Below, piece after piece: positions 35,763 to 44,743 of a stretch of DNA of 58,532 bases; the first letter of the stretch is position 1; each line of letters begins with the position of its first letter. The translations under genes were made by a program, and so were the position numbers. Below the pieces are notes generated by a model. It was not told where the DNA came from, made no database searches, and saw only the letters and a list, made by a program, of their open reading frames with translations. The stretch spans positions 1-58,532 of the forward strand of contig JAJYMB010000043.1 of assembly GCA_021787365.1 (NCBI GenBank). The letters run 5' to 3'. This DNA comes from Actinomycetes bacterium (GTDB taxonomy: Bacteria; Actinomycetota; Acidimicrobiia; Acidimicrobiales; Palsa-688).

Positions 35763-37658
35763 GTGGCCAGTAGACTGCCGGCTCTCGGTGCCTTTCTCGC
35801 CTGTGCGGCCGGCCTTGCCAGCGTGCTTGCCGGGACCGCCGCCGGGACAGCGGCCGCCTTCACACTTCCAGTGCCGCCTGGGAGCTACCACCTCGCCACC
35901 ACAGCCCCCGCCCGAGCGGCGCACACGCAGGTGGTGCCCCTCTCTTCGGCCAGACCGGTCCCCGAAACGTGGGCCCATCCCGCGCCGATGGAGGCCCTCG
36001 CCGGCCACGATTCGATGGAGTCCACCAACTGGTCGGGCTACGTCGCGAGCGGGACCGGGGCCAGGTTCGCGGCTGTGAGCGGTACCTGGACCGTGCCCGA
36101 GATCCATCCCGGCCCGACCGGCTACTCGAGCAGCTGGGTCGGGATCGACGGCACGAGCACCCAGGACTTGATCCAAGCCGGCACCGAACAAGACTGGGGG
36201 CCCCAGGGTGTCGTGTACTACGCCTGGTACGAGGTGCTCCCGGCGTCCTCCATGTACCTCGGGCCGGTGTTCCCGGGCGACCGGGTGCGCGTCGACATCG
36301 CCAAAGCCGGCGCGGCCAGCTGGACGATCGGCGTACACGACCTCACGCGCGGCACGCTTTGGACCGGCGCCGTCTCCTACACCGTCCCCGGAAGCTCCGC
36401 GGAGTGGGTGGAGGAAGCACCCACCAACGGCCAGACCTCGTCCCTGTACCCGCTCGCCAACTTCGGCGCGGTGGAGTTTTCGGGCCTCTCCGTGGGTGGC
36501 GCCGGCACTGGGAGCGCGACCATCTCGCCGATATATATGGTCACCTCGGACACGGGACGGGTCGAAGCCTACCCAGGCCGTTACAAGCCGGCGAGCAACT
36601 CCTTCGACGTGGCGTTCGGGAAGCCCGCTTCGGGCCCGCAGGGCTGGCCGGCCATGCGGCTCGGCAAGTCCATCGGTACGAGCGCCGCCGGGTCCGCCAC
36701 CCGCACGACCGGCCCCTCCGTCACGACTGGGCCTACCAGCACGACCGGCCCCTCGGTCACGACTAGGCCTACCAGCACGACTAGCCCCTCCGTCACGACT
36801 GGTGCTTCGAGCACCGCCGGCACGGCGGACGTCCCCGGCTACTGGCTGGTGGGAGGGGACGGGGGGGTGTTCTCCTTCGGGTCAGCGCCCTATGGCGGCT
36901 CTGTGGCCAGGGTGTTCGCACGCGCCAAGCTGCCCGGGATAACCGGCATCGCGGCAGCACCGGGCGGGAAGGGGTACTGGCTGGTGACCGCGACGGGCGG
37001 GGTGTTCCCGCTCGGGGGGGCCAAGTACCTCGGCTCGGTCGCCTCGCTCAACCTGTCGGCAGGCGCCAGGCCGGCTATCGCCGCTGCCCCTGCCGGCGAC
37101 GGCTATTACATCCTGAGCCCGTGGGGCGACGTGTTCGCCTTCGGGTCCGCCCACTTCGAGGGTTCCTGCGACCGATCCACGTGCGGCGACGCCCGAGCCG
37201 TGGCGCTCGTACCCGACGCCACCGGCCAGGGCTATTGGATGCTCCTCTCCAACTGCAAGGTCGTAGCCTTCGGCGACGCGCACCCTCTCGGCAGCCCCAG
37301 TTGCCAAGGGGGCGCGGCAGCGAGCGCCGCGGGACGGGCCCCCGACGGGAGCGGCTTTTGGGTGCTCCTGCGCAACGGGACGGTGTTCTCCTTGGGGGGC
37401 GCCACGGCGTACAGTGCATGGAGCTCCCCGGGCACCCCCGGCACCAGGGAGCCCTCACCCGGCACCGGTCCGGCAGCGAAGAAGACCGCAGCCAGCCAGG
37501 TTTGGGCAGTCGCGCTCGTGCCCACCCACGATGGGCGGGGCGCTTGGGTAGTGCGCAGTAATGGCTCCGTGGAAAAGCTAGGCGACGCCCCTGCTTTCAA
37601 GGCCCTGCCGCCGGGCGCCAAGCTCAACCAGCCCATCATTTCCGCGGCCAGTTCGTAG
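35763..37658 (+). CDS. Second secreted G1-family (eqolisin) peptidase with six-repeat domain
   Basis: 631 aa, a tandem paralogue of the preceding gene. Signal peptide to about residue 33. The peptidase domain (about 87-300) has 'STNWSGYVASGTGARFAAVSGTWTVPEI', 'SSWVGIDGTSTQDLIQAGTEQDW' and 'GSSAEWVEEAP'. A linker of alternating TTGPSVTTGPTS repeats (about 318-355) replaces the shorter Ala/Gly linker of its neighbour. Six 'GYWLVGGDGGVFSFG'-like repeats follow. Both catalytic residues (Gln in IQAG, Glu in AEW) are kept. Conserved Cys pairs in repeats three and four ('GSCDRSTCGD', 'SNCK...SPSCQ') match those of the paralogue ('GSCASAGGCK', 'SNCQ...LDCQ'), so disulphides are likely. Confidence 0.9.
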   Translation: MASRLPALGAFLACAAGLASVLAGTAAGTAAAFTLPVPPGSYHLATTAPARAAHTQVVPLSSARPVPETWAHPAPMEALAGHDSMESTNWSGYVASGTGARFAAVSGTWTVPEIHPGPTGYSSSWVGIDGTSTQDLIQAGTEQDWGPQGVVYYAWYEVLPASSMYLGPVFPGDRVRVDIAKAGAASWTIGVHDLTRGTLWTGAVSYTVPGSSAEWVEEAPTNGQTSSLYPLANFGAVEFSGLSVGGAGTGSATISPIYMVTSDTGRVEAYPGRYKPASNSFDVAFGKPASGPQGWPAMRLGKSIGTSAAGSATRTTGPSVTTGPTSTTGPSVTTRPTSTTSPSVTTGASSTAGTADVPGYWLVGGDGGVFSFGSAPYGGSVARVFARAKLPGITGIAAAPGGKGYWLVTATGGVFPLGGAKYLGSVASLNLSAGARPAIAAAPAGDGYYILSPWGDVFAFGSAHFEGSCDRSTCGDARAVALVPDATGQGYWMLLSNCKVVAFGDAHPLGSPSCQGGAAASAAGRAPDGSGFWVLLRNGTVFSLGGATAYSAWSSPGTPGTREPSPGTGPAAKKTAASQVWAVALVPTHDGRGAWVVRSNGSVEKLGDAPAFKALPPGAKLNQPIISAASS

Positions 37659-37731
37659 TACGTGGCACTGCGAGAAGCCTCCGAATAGCACTGCCGAGCG
37701 GACTTTGCCTGCCCTCGCCCTAGCCCACGGT

Positions 37732-38865
37732 ATGAGCGGCAAGCCCGTCCCCCCGGACTGGCCCCCGCTCACTACGGCCGAAGTACGCCGGCTCCTCGCC
37801 CGGCTCCCCGACCTGGCCGAGGCAGGGCACGCCCGGGTGCTTTGGCAAAGCCCGCGGCCCTTCTCGGCAGCGGCTCTTGTCTCGGCCGGCCCGTGGCGCC
37901 TGCTCGTGAAGCGCCATGGGGCCGGCGTGCGCAGCCTCGCCTCGCTCGAGGCCGAGCACGCTTTCATGCGCCACCTGGCCGCCGGGGGCGTGCCGGTGCC
38001 CCGGCCGCTCGAAGACGGACGTGCGTCTGCCTGGCAAGACGGCGACTACGTGTACGAAGTGCTCGGCGCCATGGCGGGTCTCGACCTCTATGCCGACGCG
38101 CCCAGTTGGACGTCGTTCACCTCCTCCGAGCACCCCGCGGCAGCCGGGGCCACCTTGGCCAAGCTCCACCTGGCCAGCCAGTCGTACCACGTGCCCGAGC
38201 GCCCCGTCGAGCCCCTCTACGCGTCCGCCCGGGTCATATCGTCGCCCGACCCCCTGGCAGAGACGCAGGCGCTGGCTCAGCAACTGCCCGGCCTCGCCGG
38301 CTACCTGTCGGGACGGCCCTGGCGCGACCAACTGGGCGCGGCGCTCGCCCCGTTCCACGGCCGTTTCCTCCCCCACGCTCGTTCCCTCGGGCAACTGTGG
38401 GCCCACAACGACTGGCACCCCTCCAACCTCTTGTGGTCGGCCGAAGGCCCGGGTGCGGAGGTCGCCGGCGTCATCGACTTCGGTCTCGCCAACCGCACGA
38501 GCGCCGGCTACGACCTCGCCACGGCCCTCGAGCGCAGCGCCGTTGGCTGGCTCGAGCCCGCCGCTCGCCGGACCGTGCACCACGCCGCCGTGCGAGAACT
38601 GCTGCGAGGCTACTGGTCCGTCCGCCCGCTCCCGGCCGGCGAAGCGGCAGCGCTCCCCCACCTCCTGCCGCTCGTCCACGTGGACTACGCGCTCTCAGAG
38701 GTCGACTATTTCTGGCGAATGGTCCGCTCGCCGGCCAACGCCGACCTCGCCTACGAGGCCTACCTGCTCGGGCACCTGCATTGGTTCGCCGCCGGCGAGG
38801 GCCGGCGCCTTTGCTCCTACGTGGCCCAAGTGCTGGACGAGCTGGGGTCGGGTAAAACGACATAG
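37732..38865 (+). CDS. APH-family (CotS-like) kinase/phosphotransferase
   Basis: 377 aa with the aminoglycoside-phosphotransferase/choline-kinase fold. The ATP lysine is probably in 'WRLLVKRHGAG', the catalytic loop is 'LWAHNDWHPSNLLW' (D and N as in HxDxxxxN) and the metal-binding motif is 'GVIDFGLANRTSAGYDLATALE'. The substrate is unknown; members phosphorylate small hydroxyl compounds such as sugars, and an antibiotic-resistance role cannot be claimed. I use ATG 37732; a TTG at 37705 would add nine residues. The TAG stop opens a repeat-rich gap. Confidence 0.85.
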   Translation: MSGKPVPPDWPPLTTAEVRRLLARLPDLAEAGHARVLWQSPRPFSAAALVSAGPWRLLVKRHGAGVRSLASLEAEHAFMRHLAAGGVPVPRPLEDGRASAWQDGDYVYEVLGAMAGLDLYADAPSWTSFTSSEHPAAAGATLAKLHLASQSYHVPERPVEPLYASARVISSPDPLAETQALAQQLPGLAGYLSGRPWRDQLGAALAPFHGRFLPHARSLGQLWAHNDWHPSNLLWSAEGPGAEVAGVIDFGLANRTSAGYDLATALERSAVGWLEPAARRTVHHAAVRELLRGYWSVRPLPAGEAAALPHLLPLVHVDYALSEVDYFWRMVRSPANADLAYEAYLLGHLHWFAAGEGRRLCSYVAQVLDELGSGKTT

Positions 38866-39018
38866 GCCACGTCTGTGGGAGGACGGCGCCGGCGAGCGCG
38901 CGAAAAACTGACCGATGTGCGTCGGCGGGGGCCACGTCTGTCAGAAATCAGCGCGTTTTCGCGCCAAAAACCGACTGATGTGCGGTTACCGAGATCAGAT
39001 CAGTGAGTTTTTCGCGCG
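38865..39018. repeat. Cluster of direct and inverted repeats
   Basis: ggccacgtctgt occurs at 38865-38876 and 38930-38941; a 19-mer of the form aaaaactgaccgatgtgcg recurs 63 nt later with two changes (38903 and 38966). The 13-mer cgcgcgaaaaact (38897-38909) returns inverted and perfect at 39006-39018, with a small gcgcg-tttt-cgcgc hairpin in between (38951-38964). No gene is visible. Confidence 0.75.
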
Positions 39019-39088
39019 GGAGTTGAGGGCGCCCCTCTGCCGAGCCGTTCCCAGAAGACCAGAAGAACCGCCCCCTTCCTTTCGTAGG

Positions 39089-39400
39089 TCACGAAGCCTG
39101 GGGGGCACCCACCTGGAAGTTAGTGAGCCCGCGCTGCGCGCTCCGCCGGGAGAGGCTGTCCGCACCCACCTCTTCGACCGACCCTCCGGGCCTGACCATG
39201 ACAAGAGCGCGCACCTCCGGGCCGCCGCCGAAGTCCTCCGCCTCGTCCCCCTGGTCGGCGACGGCCACGGCTTCGACCAACCACCCGCCGCCAAGGTGCA
39301 GCGACGCCTGCCGCCACCACTCGAGGGAAGGGTACCGGCCGGCGAGGTAGGCCATCGCCGCCTCCTCCGCCGCGGCCAGGGTAGAAATCGTTCTTGCCAT
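39089..39400 (-). CDS. Small hypothetical protein
   Basis: A 103-aa frame starting 'MARTISTLAAAEEAAMAYLAGRYPSLEWWRQ' with an amphipathic helix, then beta-like 'LHLGGGWLVEAVAVAD' and 'RALVMVRPGGSVEEVGAD'. This helix-plus-sheet pattern recalls small YrhB/immunity-type proteins, but I cannot assign it. Codon use (G/C in third positions, sensible residue mix) favours this frame over the shadows around it. There is no good ribosome binding site, and the start could be further upstream. It is divergent from putA. Confidence 0.5.
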   Translation of the reverse strand: MARTISTLAAAEEAAMAYLAGRYPSLEWWRQASLHLGGGWLVEAVAVADQGDEAEDFGGGPEVRALVMVRPGGSVEEVGADSLSRRSAQRGLTNFQVGAPQAS

Positions 39401-39601
39401 GCGACCAGGGAACCACCCCCGCCACCGGCTCGGGTAGGGCGACGCCAAGAGCGGAAAGATCCCGGCTGCACCAGCACCAGGGCAGACGCTCTCAGTGGCA
39501 AAGACCCTGAACGCGACGACGAGCAGCCGCCCGTGCGAGGGACTGGCGCGGCCCGCGCGCCGGCCAGCTTGGGCCCTCATGCGCCGGAGGCGCCCGCGGG
39601 G

Positions 39602-39607
39602 TAGCTT
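39602..39607 (+). promoter_or_regulatory. Leaderless-type -10 box of putA
   Basis: TAGCTT, then 7 nt, then GTG 39615. This decides the start among several in-frame GTG/ATG codons. Confidence 0.55.
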
Positions 39608-39614
39608 GCCCTCG

Positions 39615-42600
39615 GTGGCCTCGGATGACGAGCTGATCGCACGGAGCGAGGCGCTCGCGGCCGAACTGGCCTCGCGGGCCATGGTGCTCGGCACCCCCGC
39701 CCAGCAGCGCCGGCGCCGCCGCCTCCACCGGCTGCTCTCGAGCGGGTCGGGGGCACGCCTCGTCTTCGGCCTCGCCGACCGGGTGCTGCGGCCCGACGAC
39801 GCCCGGGCCGCGGCCGCCGAACTGGCGGCACTGGCGGTGGAGCCCATGGAGGGCCTGTCGCCCACCGACGCGGCCCTGCTCCGCCTGGCGGCCCGGGCTG
39901 CGTCGTACGCCCCTTTCCCGGTGGTGCGCCTCGTGGGCGCGCGCCTCCGGTACGAAACGAGAGCCCTCATCTACCCGGCGGAGCCCCGCCCGCTCGGGCG
40001 TGCCCTGGCCCGGCTACGCTCGGGCGGCTACCGGGCCAACCTCAACCTGCTCGGCGAGGCCGTCCTCGGCGACGACGAGGCGCGACGCCGGCTCGCCGCC
40101 CTGGTAGCCCTGCTCCGCCGGCCCGACGTCGACTGCATTTCGGTGAAAGCGTCTGCGGTTGCGGCGGGCCTCTCCCTCCTCGACACCGACGGTTCGATAG
40201 CCCGAGTGGTGGGCCCCCTCCAGGAGCTCTACCGCCTCGCGGCTGCCTCACGGCCGCAAAAACTCGTCAATTTGGACATGGAGGAGCACGGCGACATCGA
40301 CATAACCGTCGGCGCATTTACCCGGGCGCTCTCGGTGCCCGGGCTCGCCGGCCTGACTGCTGGGATCGCCCTCCAGGCCTACCTCCCCGACAGCCACGCC
40401 GCCTTGGAAAGAGTGCTCGTATTTTCCGCGGCCCGCACCCGTTCCGGCGGGGCCCCGGTGCGCGTACGGCTGGTAAAGGGGGCCAACCTGGCCATGGAGC
40501 GGGCCACGGCCGAACTCGCCGCTTGGCCCCAGGCGCCCTACGAGACCAAGGCGGAGACCGACGCCTCCTACAAGGCCATGCTCGAGCGGTTGCTGGAGGC
40601 GGCGCGGGCGGGCGTGGCTGAAGTGGGGGTGGCCTCGCACAACCTGTTCGACATCGCGTTCGCGTTGGTCCTCGCCGACGAGATGGGTGCCCGCGTGGAG
40701 GTCGAGATGCTCGCCGGCATGGCCGACGAGCAGGCGGCCGCCGTCGCCGAACGCACCGGGGCCCTGCTTTTGTACACGCCCGCCGTGGCCCGGCGTGATT
40801 ACCGCAACGCGCTCGCCTACCTGGCCAGGCGCCTGGACGAGAACACCACGCCCGAAGGGTTCCTCCGCCACTCCTTGGACATGGCCCCGGGCGGGCCGGC
40901 GTGGGCCGAGCAAGCCGCCCGCTTTGCCGAGTCCGTGCGCGCCCGCCACGAGGTGAGCAGGTGCCGGCCTGCCACCCGCCCGCCCGAGCAGTTCCCCCAC
41001 GAACCGGGTACGGACTTGGCTGTGACCTCCAAGCGTGAGTGGGCGCTCTCGCTCCTCAGCCGGCCCCGCCCCGCCCCGCCGCGCCTCCTGGACGGGGAGG
41101 AGGCCGCGGCTGCGGTCGAACTGGCGCTGGCGGCCTGCTCGAGCGCTGCCCCCGGCTGGGAGTCCGCAGGCGCTAGCCGGCGGGGAGAGCTGTTGCTCGA
41201 GGCCGGCGACGTCATGGCGAAAGGCCGAGGGGAAGCCATTTCGGTGATGGCCACCGAGGCGGGGAAGACCTTCGAAGAGGCCGACCCCGAGGTGTCGGAG
41301 GGCGTCGACTACGCCCGCTGGTACGGCGCCGGCCAGGGCTCGCTCCGGCACCTCCTGGCCAGCCTCGACGTGGAAGTCGAGAGCCGGCCCCTCGGTGTCG
41401 TGGTGGTCGCGCCCCCCTGGAACTTCCCCTACGCCATCCCCGCCGGCGCCACCCTGGCCGCCCTCGCCGCGGGGAACGCCGTCGTCCTGAAGCCCGCCCC
41501 CGAGGCCCCCGCCACCTCCGAGCTGATCGCCCGCCAGCTCCACGAGGCTGGGATCAGCGAGGACGTCCTCCGGTTGCTCCCGATCGCCGATGGGGAGGCC
41601 GGCCGGCGGCTCATGTCCCACCCCGTCACCTCCGGCGTGGCGTTGACCGGGTCCTACGCGACCGCGACGCTATTTTCCCGTTGGGCCCCCGCCCGCCGCC
41701 TCCTCGCCGAGACGAGCGGCAAAAACGCCCTCGTTGTGGGTGCCACCGCCGATGTCGACCAGGCCGTCCACGATGTCGTCCTGTCGGCGTTCGGCCACGC
41801 CGGCCAGAAGTGCTCGGCGGCCAGCCTCGCCATAGTGGTGGCGCCTCTCTACGACAAGAGCTCGTTCCTCCGCCAGCTCGCCGACGCGGTCCGGAGCCTC
41901 CGCGTGGGGCCGGCGACCGACCCGTCCACCCAGGTCGGGCCCATCGTCGGCCCGTATACCCCGGCGCTGGAGCGAGCCCTCACCCGCCTCGACCCAGGAG
42001 AATCGTGGCTCGTCGAGCCGGCCATGGTGGGCGGGAGGGGGCCAGGCGGAGCGGCTGCGGCGCGCGGCGAGGCGCACGCCGGCTGGGAGGACCGGCTCTG
42101 GTCGCCGGGGGTGCGCACAGGCGTGGCGCCGCGGTCCTGGGCGCACGTGACCGAGTGGTTCGGGCCGGTGCTCGCCATCATGCGGGCAGCTGATATCGAC
42201 CAGGCCCTGGAGTGGCAAAACGGGGTCGCGTACGGCCTCACGGCCGGCCTTTGCTCCCTCGACGCCCACGAGCAGAGGCATTGGGCCGAAGCCGTCGAGG
42301 CGGGCAACCTCTACATCAACCGGGTGACGACGGGGGCAGTGGTCGGGCGCCAGCCCTTTGGCGGCTGGAAGCGCTCCAGCTTCGGGCCTACGGCCAAGGC
42401 CGGCGGGCCCAACTACTTGATAGGGCTCAGGCGCTGGCGCGACGCCGAGCCGGGGGGCGCGAGCCCGGAGGTCGCCCTGGCCAGCTACCGCCGCTGGTGG
42501 GAGAGCCACTTCTCCCTGACCACCGAGCTGGCCGGGCTCGTCAGCGAGTCCAACCAGCTGCGCTACCGGTCCTTTGCCCCCGGCGTCTTGGTGCGCGCCA

Positions 42601-42956
42601 ACGCGGAGGTGGCGCCCGAGGAGCTGTCCAAGGTGCTCGCGCTCTCCGAGCTGACTGGCACGCCGGTCAGGTTTTCCCTGGCCCGTGGCGCAGGGGTCCC
42701 GGGGATCGAGAAGGTGCCGGTCACAGTCGAAAGCGACGAGTCCTTCGCCGCCTCCCTCGGCCACGGCGGCGGGCGCCTCAGGCTGCTCGGGGAGACAAGC
42801 CCGGAGGTCCTCGCCGCTGCAGCCCGAGCCGAGATGTCGCTCCTGGACGAGCCGATCTGCTCCTGCGGGCGCGTAGAGCTCGTGCGTTGGTTGCGCGAAC
42901 AAGCCGTAGCGCGGAGCCTCCACCGTTATGGCAACGTGGTCTACTCGCGCTGGTAA
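39615..42956 (+). CDS. putA: Bifunctional proline dehydrogenase / L-glutamate gamma-semialdehyde dehydrogenase (PutA-like)
   Basis: About 1113 aa. It oxidises proline to pyrroline-5-carboxylate (FAD) and then to glutamate (NAD). The N-terminal half is the FAD TIM-barrel: 'GYRANLNLLGEAVLGDDEA', 'DCISVKASAVAAGLS', 'VRLVKGANLAMERATA', 'GVASHNLFDIAFAL' and 'FLRHSLDMAPGGPAW'. The second half is an aldehyde dehydrogenase with 'VVAPPWNFPYAIPAG', the general-base Glu in 'LLAETSGKNALVV' and the nucleophile Cys in 'HAGQKCSAASL'. A further 170 residues follow the ALDH domain, as in long actinobacterial forms. No N-terminal DNA-binding domain is present, so it is not a repressor. GTG 39615 is chosen from the TAGCTT box 7 nt upstream; ATG 39579 is the alternative. 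Confidence 0.95.
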   Translation: MASDDELIARSEALAAELASRAMVLGTPAQQRRRRRLHRLLSSGSGARLVFGLADRVLRPDDARAAAAELAALAVEPMEGLSPTDAALLRLAARAASYAPFPVVRLVGARLRYETRALIYPAEPRPLGRALARLRSGGYRANLNLLGEAVLGDDEARRRLAALVALLRRPDVDCISVKASAVAAGLSLLDTDGSIARVVGPLQELYRLAAASRPQKLVNLDMEEHGDIDITVGAFTRALSVPGLAGLTAGIALQAYLPDSHAALERVLVFSAARTRSGGAPVRVRLVKGANLAMERATAELAAWPQAPYETKAETDASYKAMLERLLEAARAGVAEVGVASHNLFDIAFALVLADEMGARVEVEMLAGMADEQAAAVAERTGALLLYTPAVARRDYRNALAYLARRLDENTTPEGFLRHSLDMAPGGPAWAEQAARFAESVRARHEVSRCRPATRPPEQFPHEPGTDLAVTSKREWALSLLSRPRPAPPRLLDGEEAAAAVELALAACSSAAPGWESAGASRRGELLLEAGDVMAKGRGEAISVMATEAGKTFEEADPEVSEGVDYARWYGAGQGSLRHLLASLDVEVESRPLGVVVVAPPWNFPYAIPAGATLAALAAGNAVVLKPAPEAPATSELIARQLHEAGISEDVLRLLPIADGEAGRRLMSHPVTSGVALTGSYATATLFSRWAPARRLLAETSGKNALVVGATADVDQAVHDVVLSAFGHAGQKCSAASLAIVVAPLYDKSSFLRQLADAVRSLRVGPATDPSTQVGPIVGPYTPALERALTRLDPGESWLVEPAMVGGRGPGGAAAARGEAHAGWEDRLWSPGVRTGVAPRSWAHVTEWFGPVLAIMRAADIDQALEWQNGVAYGLTAGLCSLDAHEQRHWAEAVEAGNLYINRVTTGAVVGRQPFGGWKRSSFGPTAKAGGPNYLIGLRRWRDAEPGGASPEVALASYRRWWESHFSLTTELAGLVSESNQLRYRSFAPGVLVRANAEVAPEELSKVLALSELTGTPVRFSLARGAGVPGIEKVPVTVESDESFAASLGHGGGRLRLLGETSPEVLAAAARAEMSLLDEPICSCGRVELVRWLREQAVARSLHRYGNVVYSRW

Positions 42957-42992
42957 GACCTCGCTACTGTTCCGCCCCCGCACCAGTTCAGC

Positions 42993-43027
42993 TATTCTTC
43001 ACGTTGATGCGCTGGGCGGACGCATAA
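42993..43027 (+). promoter_or_regulatory. Candidate promoter and leaderless mini-ORF before the kinase gene
   Basis: TATTCT (42993-42998) is followed after 8 nt by ATG 43007, which opens a six-codon ORF (MRWADA) ending in TAA at 43025-43027, one base before the kinase GTG at 43029. If transcription starts at the ATG, translation of the mini-ORF would deliver ribosomes to the kinase start. Confidence 0.35.
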
Positions 43028-43028
43028 C

Positions 43029-43712
43029 GTGACTGAATGCCCGCTGGGCGCGGTTGTAGGTGTAGGCCGCACAGCCGACGTTTTCGAAGCCGGCACCGGC
43101 CGGGTGCTGCGCCGTTACAAGTACGAGGGCTACGACGCCACCTACGAGGCGCGCGTCATGCGCCACGTGCGCCGGTACGGGTACCCGGTCCCCGAAGTCT
43201 TCGACGCCGCAGGGCCTGACCTCGTCATGGAACGGGTCACGGGCCCGACGTTGCTCGACCACCTGCTACGCAACCCCTGGAGTGCTCGCCGCCTGGGCGG
43301 CGTCCTGGCCGAACTGCTCGAGCAGCTCCACGAGATCGAGGCGCCTTCGTGGATGCCCGATTCTCATGGCCCCGGCCAGGCCGTCCTCCACCTCGACCTG
43401 CACCTGTCCAACGTGATCATGACCGAGCACGGGCCAGTGGTCATCGACTGGCGCAACGCTAGGCGGGGCGCCCCCATGGCGGACGTGGCCAACACCTGGC
43501 TCGTCCTGGCCACCGCCGGGCGCTTCGGCCAGGCGTGGTGGGCGGCGGTGGTGCGCTCGTCCTTGCTCAGTTCGTTCCTCCGCCACTTCTCGGCTGACGA
43601 GCTCATGGCGCACCTCCCCGAGGTGGCGGAGCGGCGCTTCACCGATCGCGGCGTCGAGGAGAAAGACCGTGTCGCGGCTGCCCGTTTACTGCAGCGGCTC
43701 GGCTTCCCGTGA
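43029..43712 (+). CDS. Small APH-family kinase
   Basis: 227 aa, a compact kinase of the aminoglycoside-phosphotransferase/Rio-like type. A short N-lobe 'GVGRTADVFEAGTGRVLRRYKY' with the probable ATP lysine in RRYKY precedes 'LVMERVTGPTLLDHLL', the catalytic loop 'AVLHLDLHLSNVIM' and the metal motif 'VVIDWRNARRGAPMADVANTW'. Substrate unknown. It is not close to the larger kinase at 37732. The GTG at 43029 abuts a mini-ORF; GGCGGA lies about 8 nt upstream. It is convergent with the deacetylase gene. Confidence 0.83.
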   Translation: MTECPLGAVVGVGRTADVFEAGTGRVLRRYKYEGYDATYEARVMRHVRRYGYPVPEVFDAAGPDLVMERVTGPTLLDHLLRNPWSARRLGGVLAELLEQLHEIEAPSWMPDSHGPGQAVLHLDLHLSNVIMTEHGPVVIDWRNARRGAPMADVANTWLVLATAGRFGQAWWAAVVRSSLLSSFLRHFSADELMAHLPEVAERRFTDRGVEEKDRVAAARLLQRLGFP

Positions 43713-43755
43713 CCAACCAATAGGCCCAAAGTCGCGTACGCGCAGCCTCCGGGCG

Positions 43756-44589
43756 TCAGCGCAGGCCAGCGAAGAGATCCTCCTCGCCCGAGAGGCCAGC
43801 CGGCGCGGCCCGGAGCGTGAACCACTCGCGCGAGAGCCCCAGAGCGACGACCTCGTCGGGCAACCTGGTGAAAAAGCCGAAATTACGGGACTGGCTCTCG
43901 TGCGCAAATAGCGCTTCGCGCTTGCGCGCCACATAGCCCGAAACGTCGACTGTCGTCGTGACGACATCGTCGGGGACGCCGAAGTCACCGGAAAGGCCGA
44001 GCTCTTCCGCGTTGATGCCAGCCTCCTCGAGCCGCCGGCGCAAGTCGGCAAAGGCGGAGCGCGGGAACGTCGAGTAGTACACCTTCTCCGGTATGCCCGT
44101 AGCCTCGGCCGCGGCCACCGTCGCCCGGTGGGCCTGGATGTGGTCTGGGTGGCCGTAGCCGCCCTGCTCGTCGTAGGTGACAACGACCTGGGGCCGGTAT
44201 CGGTGCATGAGGGCCGCGACGCGCCCGGCGGCGTCAGCCAGAGGGACGTTGCAGAAGACGCCGGGGTCCCGGTTGGCGGCCCAGCCGTCCATCCCCGAGT
44301 CCCGGTAGCCGAGCAACTCGAGCTGCGCCACCCCGAGCAGTTCGGCCGCGCGACGCAACTCGGCGAGGCGGCGCTCGGCCACTTCGGCCGGGTCGTGGCC
44401 GTCTTCACCCGGCTTCACCCCTCCACTGTCGTCACCCTGCTCGCCGTTGGTGCAGGTGACGAGCACGGTCCGCACCCCTTCAGCCGAGTACCGGGCGAGC
44501 GTGCCCCCGGTCCCGATGGCCTCGTCGTCTGGGTGCGCGTGGACCGCCATCAACGTGAGCGGCCCCTTTCCCGCCGCGGGCGCGCTCAT
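43756..44589 (-). CDS. PIG-L/LmbE-family deacetylase (MshB/Mca-like)
   Basis: 277 aa zinc hydrolase. The metal motif 'AVHAHPDDEAIGTGGTLARY' is at the N-terminus and the third ligand sits in 'GGYGHPDHIQAHRAT'; 'VTCTNGEQGD' and 'LGYRDSGMDGW' are typical of the actinobacterial MshB/Mca group, which acts on N-acetyl-glucosaminyl-inositol or mycothiol conjugates. Which of the two it does, or whether this organism makes mycothiol, cannot be told here. ATG 44589 has GAGGTGG about 6 nt upstream; a GTG three codons earlier is less good. It stands alone between convergent and same-strand neighbours. Confidence 0.88.
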   Translation of the reverse strand: MSAPAAGKGPLTLMAVHAHPDDEAIGTGGTLARYSAEGVRTVLVTCTNGEQGDDSGGVKPGEDGHDPAEVAERRLAELRRAAELLGVAQLELLGYRDSGMDGWAANRDPGVFCNVPLADAAGRVAALMHRYRPQVVVTYDEQGGYGHPDHIQAHRATVAAAEATGIPEKVYYSTFPRSAFADLRRRLEEAGINAEELGLSGDFGVPDDVVTTTVDVSGYVARKREALFAHESQSRNFGFFTRLPDEVVALGLSREWFTLRAAPAGLSGEEDLFAGLR

Positions 44590-44743
44590 CGCCCCCACCT
44601 CGCTTGCTTTCCTTCAACGCCAGACCGCTTGTCACGCATCGCCGGCAAAGTTTACGGGCAGTGGCCGGAGGAACAACGGCTTTTCCCAGGGTGCCTACCA
44701 GCTTCCGGAGCCACCGGGCCCGCCCTTCGCACCCGTGCGGGAG

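Noticed and set aside
41670-42983. 437-aa minus-strand frame opposite putA
   Set aside because: The putA frame carries the aldehyde dehydrogenase active site here; the opposite frame has no recognisable motif.
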